This document shows positions 8,818 through 17,126 of a DNA stretch of 64,000 nt, piece by piece (the stretch's first letter is position 1; every line of letters starts with the position of its first letter). Below the pieces are notes generated by a model. That model was not told the origin of the DNA and did no database searches. It was given only the letters and a program-made list of their open reading frames with translations. Source of the stretch: Gelidibacter salicanalis (lineage in GTDB: Bacteria > Bacteroidota > Bacteroidia > Flavobacteriales > Flavobacteriaceae); the NCBI RefSeq assembly GCF_016469035.1, contig NZ_JAEHJZ010000010.1, forward strand, positions 62,001-126,000, read 5' to 3'. The translations under genes were made by a program, and so were the position numbers.

Positions 8818-9367
8818 TGTGCTGTCTATTTGATGTGTTAATCTTTTGCTGTAGCAGTTGCTTTGCCTTAAATAACTGCGATTTAGAAGTGCCTTCCGTA
8901 ATGTTGAGTAAGGTTGCAATCTCATGATGCTTATAGCCCTCAATAGCATACATTACAAACACAATCTTATAGCCTTCAGGCAAGGCATCAATGTGCCGCT
9001 GAATCTCTTCCAATTCAAATTCCGATTCCATAGTGTTATCGTGCTGATGCACAATTTCAACATCTTCAACTGAAAACTCAAGAGTCTTTTGTTGCCTTAA
9101 AAACGAAATCGCTTCCCTAACCATAATTTTCCGAAGCCATCCTTCAAAACTGCCGTCATTTTTAAAGTTTTTCAGATTGGTTAAGGCCTTAAAAAAACCG
9201 TTGAGCATCACATTTTCCGCATGTTGAAGATCCTTAATATAATAGCGACAAATACTCAACATTTTTGGCGCGTGTGTTTCATAAAGCACATGTTGTGCCT
9301 CACGATTATTTTTAACCGCTTTTTTAATGAGTTGGATGTTGTTATTATGTAACTGGATAACTTTCAA
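8792..9367 (-). CDS. RNA polymerase ECF sigma factor
   Basis: A 191-residue sigma-70 family protein of the extracytoplasmic-function group: region 2 around residues 25-95 (GFFKALTNLKNF, then SFEGWLRKIMVREAISFLR) and region 4 around 120-180 (LPEGYKIVFVMYAIEGYKHHEIA, then TEGTSKSQLFKAKQLL). It should direct RNA polymerase to a small regulon when released by the overlapping anti-sigma gene. The targets are not shown by the sequence; the outer-membrane protein downstream is one candidate. Length is typical. Confidence 0.9.
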   Translation of the reverse strand: MKVIQLHNNNIQLIKKAVKNNREAQHVLYETHAPKMLSICRYYIKDLQHAENVMLNGFFKALTNLKNFKNDGSFEGWLRKIMVREAISFLRQQKTLEFSVEDVEIVHQHDNTMESEFELEEIQRHIDALPEGYKIVFVMYAIEGYKHHEIATLLNITEGTSKSQLFKAKQLLQQKINTSNRQHNETSEMGR

Positions 9368-9497
9368 AAATTGGTCTGATTAAGTCTTCTATTTATAAAG
9401 ACGTCAATCTAATGCAAAAGGTTGCCTGGGGGAGTAAAAAAAAGTCGCCTAATTAAATATAGACACTAATTGTGGAATATAGCAGCTTTAAAAACGC

Positions 9498-10475
9498 CTA
9501 TTTCTTCCTGTCAATTACGTAATTGACCATCAGTAATAGGGAGGCCTTAAATTCAGATTCAGGATAGGTAGTGAGGAGTTGAAGAGCTTCCTCTTGAAAC
9601 GCCTTCATCTTGGCAACCGCATAATCGAGTCCGCCTTTACTTTTAACAAAAGCAATAACTTCCTTGACCCGTTTTTTATTTTTATTTTGGTTTTTAACCG
9701 AATTGATCAACCAAGATTTTTCTTTTTTCGAACAATTGTTGATGGCATAGATAAGCGGCAAGGTCATTTTTTGCTCCTTGATATCGATCCCGGTAGGCTT
9801 ACCGATGGCCTCATTGCCATAATCAAATAAATCGTCTTTAATTTGAAAGGCCATTCCTATCAGCTCACCAAACTTACGCATGGTTTCTACATCGGGTGAG
9901 TTCGGTTTTACGGATGCCGCACCAAGGCTACAACAAGCCGCGATAAGCGTGGCTGTCTTTTGGCGGATGATTTCGTAATAAATCTCTTCTGTAATGTCCA
10001 ATTGACGTGCTTTTTCAATTTGAAGCAACTCGCCTTCACTCATTTCCCTTACCGCTACGGAGATGATTTTAAGAAGATCAAAATCATTATTATCGATGGA
10101 AAGCAATAAGCCTTTAGACAGTAGATAATCACCAATAAGAACTGCAATTTTATTTTTCCACAAGGCGTTTACGGAGAAAAACCCTCGCCTTCTGTTACTA
10201 TCATCCACAACATCATCATGCACTAAGGTGGCGGTGTGGATCAGTTCAATTACGGCAGCACCTCTATAGGTGCGTTCACTTACGTTACCATTGTTGACCA
10301 TCTTGGCCACGAGAAACACGAACATAGGTCGCATTTGTTTGCCTTTTCTGTTTACGATGTAGGTTGTTATCCGATTTAAAAGCGCCACTTTTGAAGACAT
10401 AGAAAGTAGAAACTTTTGTTCAAAAAGTTCCATTTCATATGCAATGGGCTGCTTTATTTGTTCAACAATTTTCAA
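9498..10475 (-). CDS. Polyprenyl (long-chain isoprenyl) diphosphate synthase
   Basis: Condenses isopentenyl diphosphate onto an allylic diphosphate to make a long chain, probably the menaquinone side chain (octaprenyl/solanesyl type; chain length inferred). The 325-residue protein has the first aspartate motif DDVVDD at 87-92 followed by SNRRRG and the second, KDDLFD, at 213-218. Small or aromatic residues upstream of the first motif would set product length. It stands alone on the minus strand between rlmN and the sigma gene. Confidence 0.9.
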   Translation of the reverse strand: MKIVEQIKQPIAYEMELFEQKFLLSMSSKVALLNRITTYIVNRKGKQMRPMFVFLVAKMVNNGNVSERTYRGAAVIELIHTATLVHDDVVDDSNRRRGFFSVNALWKNKIAVLIGDYLLSKGLLLSIDNNDFDLLKIISVAVREMSEGELLQIEKARQLDITEEIYYEIIRQKTATLIAACCSLGAASVKPNSPDVETMRKFGELIGMAFQIKDDLFDYGNEAIGKPTGIDIKEQKMTLPLIYAINNCSKKEKSWLINSVKNQNKNKKRVKEVIAFVKSKGGLDYAVAKMKAFQEEALQLLTTYPESEFKASLLLMVNYVIDRKK

Positions 10476-10503
10476 GTGAATGTCGTCCTGTAGAATTTGA
10501 CAA

Positions 10504-10511
10504 CAAACGTA
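10504..10511 (-). promoter_or_regulatory. Candidate -7 element of the polyprenyl synthase gene
   Basis: Minus strand TACGTTTG matches TAnnTTTG perfectly and lies about 30 nt before the start codon at 10475. I do not see a clear -33 TTG at the expected spacing. Confidence 0.35.
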
Positions 10512-10657
10512 CTAAAAATGGCCATGATATGCTATTATTAAATTTAGAAAGACGTGTGCTTAGTGTAAAAAAACATCACATTCATCAACTTGACTTCCAC
10601 CGTCTCGGTTTTTTTAATTCAGCAAAATCACTTCTAAACAATTAGTCACTAAAATTT

Positions 10658-11698
10658 TTAGGACTTATTAGCCAACTGTCCGCAAGCCGCATCAATATCT
10701 TTACCTCTAGAGCGTCTCACTGTGACGGTAATATTATTCGCTTCCAACATGGAGATATACATATCTAAGGCCGCACTATCGGCTTGTTGAAACTGTCCAT
10801 CATCTATGGGATTGTATTCAATTAAATTCACCTTACTGGGTGCAAATTTGCAGAATTGAATCAAAGCTTCCACATCCTTTCTAGAGTCGTTAATACCATC
10901 CCAAACCACATATTCATAGGTAATTGTATTTTTTGTTTTGGCATACCAATATTCTAAGGCTTCTCTTAAATCAGCCAAAGGGAATGTAGCATTAAATGGC
11001 ATAATAGACGTTCGGACTTCATCAATAGCCGAATGCAGTGATACGGCAAGGCCGAATTTGACCTCATCATCTGCCATTTTCTTGATCATTTTAGGCACTC
11101 CTGATGTAGACACAATAATTCGTTTGGGAGACATGCCCAAACCTTCGGGAGAAGTTATCTTCTCAATAGCCTTCAACACATTGTTGTAGTTCATGAGTGG
11201 TTCTCCCATGCCCATAAACACAATATTGCTTAAGGGTCTATTAAAATATAACCTGCTTTCCTTATCAATGGCCACCACCTGATCAAAGATTTCATCAGGG
11301 TTAAGGTTACGCATGCGTTTAAGACGCGACGTAGCACAGAATTTACAATCCAAACTACAGCCTACTTGAGATGACACACAGGCCGTAGACCGCCTTGAAG
11401 TAGGTATCAATACAGACTCCACAATCAACCCGTCGTGTAAGCGCACGGCGTTTTTAATTGTTCCATCATTGCTACGTTGCATTTGGTCTACTTCAATATG
11501 ATTGATCACAAAATAGTCCTCCAGCACCTGACGCATGTCTTTGGAGATGTTGGTCATGTCCTCAAACTTGTGGGCACCTTTGTTCCATAGCCACTCATAA
11601 ACTTGATTCCCCCTAAATTCCTTATCGCCTTGTGCCACGAAAAATTCACGGAGTTGTTCTTTTGATAGTGCGCGTATGTCTTTTTTTGTTGTTTCCAT
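10658..11698 (-). CDS. rlmN: 23S rRNA (adenine-2503-C2)-methyltransferase RlmN
   Basis: Radical-SAM enzyme that methylates A2503 of 23S rRNA, and position 37 of some tRNAs. The 346-residue protein has the radical-SAM cluster motif C114-x3-C118-x2-C121 (GCSLDCKFC) and the two additional cysteines used in catalysis, C107 and C339 (DAACGQL), both present. The family signature GMGEPLMNYNNV follows. The length is usual for RlmN and the gene appears complete and monocistronic. Confidence 0.96.
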   Translation of the reverse strand: METTKKDIRALSKEQLREFFVAQGDKEFRGNQVYEWLWNKGAHKFEDMTNISKDMRQVLEDYFVINHIEVDQMQRSNDGTIKNAVRLHDGLIVESVLIPTSRRSTACVSSQVGCSLDCKFCATSRLKRMRNLNPDEIFDQVVAIDKESRLYFNRPLSNIVFMGMGEPLMNYNNVLKAIEKITSPEGLGMSPKRIIVSTSGVPKMIKKMADDEVKFGLAVSLHSAIDEVRTSIMPFNATFPLADLREALEYWYAKTKNTITYEYVVWDGINDSRKDVEALIQFCKFAPSKVNLIEYNPIDDGQFQQADSAALDMYISMLEANNITVTVRRSRGKDIDAACGQLANKS

Positions 11699-11743
11699 TG
11701 CTGATGCAAAAATAATGAAAGGAAACTACTTGAAGGTGAAAAT

Positions 11744-11785
11744 GAAATTGAAATTGAAATTGAAGTTGAAGTTGAAGGTGAAGTC
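11744..11785. repeat. Hexamer microsatellite GAARTT
   Basis: Seven consecutive six-base units: three GAAATT, two GAAGTT, then GAAGGT and GAAGTC. It is noncoding, upstream of rlmN and downstream of queA, and looks like simple-sequence expansion with point changes. Confidence 0.8.
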
Positions 11786-11865
11786 TAAATTGAACCTTAA
11801 ATATCTTCTATGCGATAATTCACTGAAAAAATTGACTGAGGACTGAAAACTGAAAACTGCAGACT

Positions 11866-11896
11866 AAAAAAAAGCCCCATCCAAAAGAATGAGGCC
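11866..11896 (-). terminator. Rho-independent terminator after queA
   Basis: On the minus strand GCCTCAT pairs with ATGGGGC (one mismatch) and is followed by eight T. It lies about 20 nt beyond the queA stop. Confidence 0.75.
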
Positions 11897-11916
11897 CTAA
11901 GTATATTATCTGTTTT

Positions 11917-12966
11917 TTAAATAATCAACATAGCGTCTCCATAGGTATAGAAACGGTACTTTTCTTTAACTGCTTCTTCGTAAGCTTGTTTCATGAAATC
12001 ATGACCAGCAAACGCCGAAACCATCATCAATAAGGTCGATTTTGGCGTATGGAAATTGGTAATCATGCAGTTTGCAATGCTAAATTCATAAGGAGGAAAA
12101 ATAAATTTGTTGGTCCATCCTGAAAATTCATTTAATGTCCCACTTGAAGATACTGAACTTTCAACAGCTCTCATTGCGGTTGTACCTACGGCGCACACTC
12201 TCTTTTTCTTCGTTTTGGCATAATTGACAATGTCAGCCGCTTGTTGGTTTACAAAAGCCTCTTCACTATCCATTTTATGCTTAGATAAATCTTCTACCTC
12301 AACTGGATTAAATGTTCCTAAACCAACATGAAGTGTTACCTCAGCAAAATTGATCCCTTTGATTTCCAAACGCTTTAATAAGTGTTTAGAGAAATGCAAA
12401 CCAGCAGTTGGTGCAGCAACGGCACCTTCGTTTTTTGCAAAAATGGTTTGGTAGCGCTCTTCATCTTCTGGCTCTACATCTCTTTTAATGTATTTAGGAA
12501 GTGGCGTTTCACCTAATTCAGTCAATTTTTGACGGAATTCTTTATAAGAACCGTCGTATAAGAAACGCAATGTACGCCCTCTAGAAGTTGTATTGTCAAT
12601 CACCTCAGCCACTAAGGTCTCATCATCTCCAAAATATAATTTGTTACCAATACGTATTTTACGAGCCGGATCAACTAAAACATCCCACAAGCGCTGCTCC
12701 TCATTTAGTTCTCTCAATAAAAACACTTCAATTCTTGCTCCCGTTTTTTCCTTATTACCGTATAAACGTGCCGGAAAAACCTTAGTATTATTAAGGATCA
12801 TGACATCTCCTTCATCAAAATAATCAATAATATCCTTGAACAATTTATGTTCAATCGTCTTATTTTTTCTGTTTAAGACCATCAAACGGGCTTCATCTCT
12901 ATGTTCAGAAGGATGTTCAGCTAATAATTCTTCAGGAAGTTTAAAATTAAAATGGGATAATTTCAT
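11917..12966 (-). CDS. queA: S-adenosylmethionine:tRNA ribosyltransferase-isomerase
   Basis: Transfers and isomerises the ribosyl part of SAM onto preQ1 in tRNA, giving epoxyqueuosine. The 349-residue protein starts [19 protein letters not shown] and contains the QueA-typical segments [10 protein letters not shown] (about 183-192) and TLHVGLGTF (about 207-215), and near the C-terminus [19 protein letters not shown]. Length and motifs are complete. It has its own promoter and terminator and is separate from aroA. Confidence 0.96.
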   Translation of the reverse strand: MKLSHFNFKLPEELLAEHPSEHRDEARLMVLNRKNKTIEHKLFKDIIDYFDEGDVMILNNTKVFPARLYGNKEKTGARIEVFLLRELNEEQRLWDVLVDPARKIRIGNKLYFGDDETLVAEVIDNTTSRGRTLRFLYDGSYKEFRQKLTELGETPLPKYIKRDVEPEDEERYQTIFAKNEGAVAAPTAGLHFSKHLLKRLEIKGINFAEVTLHVGLGTFNPVEVEDLSKHKMDSEEAFVNQQAADIVNYAKTKKKRVCAVGTTAMRAVESSVSSSGTLNEFSGWTNKFIFPPYEFSIANCMITNFHTPKSTLLMMVSAFAGHDFMKQAYEEAVKEKYRFYTYGDAMLII

Positions 12967-13101
12967 GTTTAAATGTGTTTATTCAAATTGATCAGATCTA
13001 TCTGCCAATAAATCTCAGGACTACGTTTTCTACCAACCCGAATGCCTCTACTCAGTTATAAGTATTTCACAATGCGATTTGTATAGATTTTTTGCAAGCT
13101 G

Positions 13102-13133
13102 CAAATATACAATCTCAAAGTAGGCGTTGTCAA
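13102..13133 (-). promoter_or_regulatory. Candidate promoter of queA
   Basis: On the minus strand a -33 TTG (13131-13133) is followed after 21 nt by TATATTTG (13102-13109), a perfect -7 TAnnTTTG element. The predicted 5' leader is about 130 nt; I see no recognisable riboswitch in it. Confidence 0.55.
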
Positions 13134-13148
13134 GTAAATGACCGATTA

Positions 13149-14381
13149 TTATTTTGATATTTTAAATCCGATCGTTTTAAGATCTTCCCAAAAGGTTGGG
13201 TAGGATTTAGACACCACCATGGCGTCTTCAATCTGGAGATTTGTTTTCAATGCTAAAGGCGCAAAGGCCATAGCCATCCTGTGGTCATGGTAAGTAGCAA
13301 TACTGACGTTATCGTTAATTTGTGTAGAGGAGTGTAATAGTAAAGCCTCATTGGTGATGTCTACTTGAGCACCTAATTTCTCCAATTCTGTTTTCAAGGC
13401 CACCAATCGGTCCGTTTCTTTGATTTTTAAGGTGTGCAATCCAGTCAAATGACATCCAATACCCAAACCAAAACAGGTTACCGCAATAGTTTGTGCAATG
13501 TCTGGTGCATTTTGAAGTTGGCAATTGACAGACCCCAATTGTGCTTCATCTGTCTTTACTAAGGTTATTGTGTTATTGCCAAAGGTCGTGGTCACACCAA
13601 AATCAGTATAAATGCTAGCCAACACCGAATCTCCTTGGAGGCTGTCTTTTTTATAATGGGATAAGGTGATCGTTGTACCAACCGGACTTAACGCTACAAT
13701 GCTATAAAAATAAGATACGGAAGACCAATCACTTTCCACCGTTAACACTTGTTGCTGCGGAGATAACTTTTGGAGGGGTCTGACCGTTATGAGGTTGTTT
13801 TTGAAACTTGTTTCTACACCAATTTGAGTCAGCAAATCCAAAGTCATGTTGATATAGGGCACTGAAGTAATTTTACCTTCTAAGGTTAATTCCAAGCCAT
13901 TTTCTAATTTTGGAGCAATTAATAATAAGGCCGAAATGTACTGACTACTAACGTTTGCTTTTAGTGATACTTGGTCTTTAGTGAGCGGTTTTCCATTAAT
14001 TTTTAATGGCGGGCAGCCTTCTGTTTCAAGATATGAAATGTCTGCACCTAATGCGTTTAAAGCCTGGACCAGCACCTGAATAGGCCGTTCTTTCATTCGG
14101 GCAGAACCCGTTATAGTAATGTCTCTACCTTCTTGGGTAGCAAAAAATGCCGTTAAAAATCGCATTGCGGTACCTGCATGAGACACGTCAATATGATTTG
14201 ACGATGACTTCAATGCTTTTTGCATCGTTTCAGAATCGTCAGAATTGGACACATTTTCAATCTGTAACTCTGGATACAATGCTTGCAAAAGCAAGAGTCT
14301 ATTGGACTCGCTTTTTGAACCGGTAATGATAATTGTTGGGGGATGTGCTATTATGGTAGATTTATGGAGAGTTAACAACAT
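13149..14381 (-). CDS. aroA: 3-phosphoshikimate 1-carboxyvinyltransferase (EPSP synthase)
   Basis: Sixth step of the shikimate pathway: joins phosphoenolpyruvate to shikimate 3-phosphate. The 410-residue protein shows the N-terminal SKSESNRLLLLQAL (about 22-35), the GTAMRFLTAFFA segment (about 66-77) and the C-terminal KETDRL and DHRMAMAFAPLA motifs. It is on its own, apart from the phe/tyr operon further right. The start MLLTLHKST is reasonable, since upstream sequence turns into repeats. Confidence 0.94.
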   Translation of the reverse strand: MLLTLHKSTIIAHPPTIIITGSKSESNRLLLLQALYPELQIENVSNSDDSETMQKALKSSSNHIDVSHAGTAMRFLTAFFATQEGRDITITGSARMKERPIQVLVQALNALGADISYLETEGCPPLKINGKPLTKDQVSLKANVSSQYISALLLIAPKLENGLELTLEGKITSVPYINMTLDLLTQIGVETSFKNNLITVRPLQKLSPQQQVLTVESDWSSVSYFYSIVALSPVGTTITLSHYKKDSLQGDSVLASIYTDFGVTTTFGNNTITLVKTDEAQLGSVNCQLQNAPDIAQTIAVTCFGLGIGCHLTGLHTLKIKETDRLVALKTELEKLGAQVDITNEALLLHSSTQINDNVSIATYHDHRMAMAFAPLALKTNLQIEDAMVVSKSYPTFWEDLKTIGFKISK

Positions 14382-14405
14382 TGGATATACGATTTTTGAT
14401 TTTTT

Positions 14406-14780
14406 GATTTACGCCTGCCCGTACAAAGCTTTTGCGGAGGCGAATTTATGATTTACGAAAATAGAAAAGCTATTCCACAAAGTGACACAAAGAATCACGA
14501 AGTTTCACAAAGAAAAGCCTAAATTGATTGACGATTGACGATTGACGATTGACGATTTGCGATTTGCGATTTGCGATTTGCGATTTGCGATTTGCGATTT
14601 GCGATTTGCGAAAATAGAAAAGCTATTCCACAAAGTGACACAAAGAATCACGAAGTTTCACAAAGAAAACCCTAAAATGATTGACGATTGATGATTTACG
14701 ATTGACGATTGTTGATTGAACTCACAACCCATAACCCACAACCCATAACCCATAACCCATAACTTATAACTTATAACTCA
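14406..14780. repeat. Repeat cluster: heptad arrays, palindrome and 61-bp direct repeat
   Basis: This covers most of the 406-nt gene-free stretch between aroA and the MazG-like gene. It holds a palindromic segment (CGCCT 14412-14416 / AGGCG 14438-14442) flanked by GATTTAC on both sides; four GATTGAC (14526-14553) followed by eight GATTTGC units (14554-14609); two identical 61-bp copies at 14456-14516 and 14609-14669 (offset 153); and eight seven-base units of the CAACCCA/TAACCCA/TAACTTA type (14725-14780). I find no gene or structured RNA in it. Confidence 0.9.
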
Positions 14781-14787
14781 AAAAAGA

Positions 14788-15114
14788 CTATTTCAACTTC
14801 TCATTCTTATGATGTCTATCGTGGTCTCGCTTGGTTTTTTTATCCATTTTTTTATCGAAAGCTTCCTGCAGGTCAATACCCGTTTGGTTGGCTAAGCACA
14901 ATACCACAAAAACAACATCGGCCAATTCTTCACCAAGATCCTTGTCTTTATCGCTTTCCTTCTCACTTTGTTCGCCATAACGACGGGCAATAATCCTCGC
15001 AACCTCACCAACTTCTTCTGTAAGTTGCGCCATATTGGTCAGCTCATTAAAATAGCGTACGCCGTGGGTTTTGATCCACTCATCTACTATTTTTTGGGAG
15101 TTTTGAAGTTTCAT
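14788..15114 (-). CDS. MazG-like nucleotide pyrophosphohydrolase
   Basis: A 108-residue single-domain protein of the all-alpha NTP pyrophosphohydrolase group. The metal-binding pattern is seen as EEVGEVARI (about residues 33-41) and GEELADVVFVVLCLAN (61-76). Members hydrolyse (d)NTPs to monophosphates, often as house-cleaning enzymes; the substrate here is unknown. The C-terminus is Lys/His-rich. It starts 1 nt after the stop of the DUF3857 protein upstream, so it is probably co-transcribed with the two DUF3857 genes. Confidence 0.85.
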   Translation of the reverse strand: MKLQNSQKIVDEWIKTHGVRYFNELTNMAQLTEEVGEVARIIARRYGEQSEKESDKDKDLGEELADVVFVVLCLANQTGIDLQEAFDKKMDKKTKRDHDRHHKNEKLK

Positions 15115-15115
15115 T

Positions 15116-17122
15116 TTATATTTTTTTAAGTACTACTTTTTCGGTTTGCTTTTCTGTCATCAGTTGATAGAATTGCTTGAAATCATCATATTCATTTGGA
15201 AGAATGAAGGACTGGTTGATGTCTAAGGAAACCAAAAATTGTAACATTTTTCCATTTGCCTTCGCAATATACTTAAACTCACCTGCATTTCCCTGAAACT
15301 GCAACACGGAATTCTCCGGCAGGGACTCCACAACATAGCCGTCCGGAATGATCACGTTAATAGTGTATTTATCGTTAAATGAGTACACAAAATCAATTGG
15401 ATACTCTCTTTTGTCTAGCTTAAATGGATTTTCCTTTGGCGCAAAAAACAACATTGGGGTTAAAAACACCTTATCGCCTATTTGCTCTATCCCATTCTTC
15501 AGATTGTAATCATATACATAAATTATTGGATTGTTCAAAACCTCCATATCAGTAATTTCATAATTTGACACTTCTATTTCACCTTTATCCTTTTCAATAG
15601 CCATCAATTTTTCTTCGGCATTATAATTTTGATATTTACTTCTAAAATTCTTGGCAGCAAATGAGGTCATATGACCTCTTATCCTGCCATCAATAGATAG
15701 ATCATCATTAATTTTTGCATTTAATGAAGTGTTCTCTTTAACCATCTCTTTTGGTTTTAGATCAAACCACGCCGAACTACCAGCCTCCCTTATGATCCTG
15801 CCCTGCCAGTTAATTGCTCGTATAGGAAGCACATTGGGTGTTGCGAATTTATCCGTTGCGTCCAGAATAATCACATCGTTGAACACTTCAATTGCGGAAA
15901 CAACATAATTGAAACCACCGGTTGCAGGAAATAACGGAATATCATTACTTCGTGTACTGATCAACATGGGATTGGCATTAATTTTAGCATAACGTAACAT
16001 AGCCGTGAGCATTAAATTAATGTCGGCTACATTACCAACACCTTCTTTATAGGCCTTTCTCACACCATTATCAGTGGTATAACCATTATAATCATTCCAC
16101 TTAACTTTGGATTTTACAAAATTATAAATCAGGTTGATTTTTTCAGAATCACCGGTTACACCTTTAATCAATGCAGACACATCCTCTTCAAAATAATTGG
16201 TCTGTTTTAATTGTGCTCCAAATTCGCTGTCATCAAAAATTGTTTTAGTCACCTCATCCCAGGTGGATGCAAAATTTGTAATTTGACCATTAGGATCTTT
16301 AGAAAATGCATATTCCCATATTAATTTGGTCCTATAGGTATTTAGGTTGCTGACATAACTCTCATTTTTAAGTGCAGGAATATTGGATAATTTTATGTCA
16401 GTCTTGTTCTCTTTGAATTCCCATTTCCTAGCGGAAAATCTTGTACTTGTAGACACAAAGCCCTCTCTGCTCCTAGTACGAATTTCTTCAGTTCTGTTAA
16501 CCTGAGACTCATTGAGTTTTGGAATATAGACAGCTCTTGGATTAACATATTTATTAAAATTATAAAATTCAGGAATTCTTACATACATATCCAATTCCTT
16601 TATTGGAATACCATATTGCAAAATAATGTCACCAATACTTATGTACGGAGAAGTTATCTTATATTCAAATTCTATGATACATCCATCTTTAATATTTGGC
16701 AGGGTGAGCTTTGAAGTTTTCCAATATTTATTGTTTTTTTCATCAAAAACGCCATCTTTCTTTAATTTGGCTCCCTCTATCTTCCCATTCTCCATGGTGT
16801 AGGTTACTGCCTTTAAATTACTGATAGTTTCCCGTTTCGATCCATTATCTCTTAATTGAATCTCTTCAGTAGCCCATTCAAAACCGTCCTTATTATAAAT
16901 TTTTATACGCTTGTATACTTCTGTAATCTGCATGAAACCCTCACTTTGCACGTAATCATAGTAAGTTTTTTGATTGAGATATAAAACTGCAGCATTTGCT
17001 TCAGGATCTTCAGGATATGCCGTTTCCTGAAGTTCATCCATGGATACTTTTCCGAATCTGTAATCTTGGGCATTGGACCAGTTAAATGCAATAACAATAA
17101 ACAGGTAGATAATTTTTTTCAT
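15116..17122 (-). CDS. DUF3857 protein with degenerate transglutaminase domain
   Basis: A 668-residue exported protein (signal peptide 1-18, cleavage near SNAQ). A DUF3857-type beta region (about 40-240) is followed by a transglutaminase-like domain (about 290-430) and a C-terminal beta region. In the transglutaminase fold the usual Cys position reads GNV (Val365) and the His position reads FNYVV (Tyr406); only the Asp (421, ILDATDK) remains. It should be catalytically inactive and may act as a partner of the intact-looking paralogue encoded just upstream in the transcript (4-nt gap). Function unknown. Confidence 0.8.
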   Translation of the reverse strand: MKKIIYLFIVIAFNWSNAQDYRFGKVSMDELQETAYPEDPEANAAVLYLNQKTYYDYVQSEGFMQITEVYKRIKIYNKDGFEWATEEIQLRDNGSKRETISNLKAVTYTMENGKIEGAKLKKDGVFDEKNNKYWKTSKLTLPNIKDGCIIEFEYKITSPYISIGDIILQYGIPIKELDMYVRIPEFYNFNKYVNPRAVYIPKLNESQVNRTEEIRTRSREGFVSTSTRFSARKWEFKENKTDIKLSNIPALKNESYVSNLNTYRTKLIWEYAFSKDPNGQITNFASTWDEVTKTIFDDSEFGAQLKQTNYFEEDVSALIKGVTGDSEKINLIYNFVKSKVKWNDYNGYTTDNGVRKAYKEGVGNVADINLMLTAMLRYAKINANPMLISTRSNDIPLFPATGGFNYVVSAIEVFNDVIILDATDKFATPNVLPIRAINWQGRIIREAGSSAWFDLKPKEMVKENTSLNAKINDDLSIDGRIRGHMTSFAAKNFRSKYQNYNAEEKLMAIEKDKGEIEVSNYEITDMEVLNNPIIYVYDYNLKNGIEQIGDKVFLTPMLFFAPKENPFKLDKREYPIDFVYSFNDKYTINVIIPDGYVVESLPENSVLQFQGNAGEFKYIAKANGKMLQFLVSLDINQSFILPNEYDDFKQFYQLMTEKQTEKVVLKKI

Positions 17123-17126
17123 GAGA

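Noticed and set aside
8818-8949. Longer N-terminus for the anti-sigma protein
   Set aside because: It lies inside the sigma gene, has an unsuitable basic composition, and the ATG at 8817 gives a cleaner protein.
12967-13148. PreQ1 riboswitch before queA
   Set aside because: The 130-nt leader lacks a recognisable preQ1 core; queA uses preQ1-tRNA and is not usually controlled this way.
14526-14609. CRISPR-like array
   Set aside because: Units are seven bases in direct tandem without spacers and no cas gene is near.
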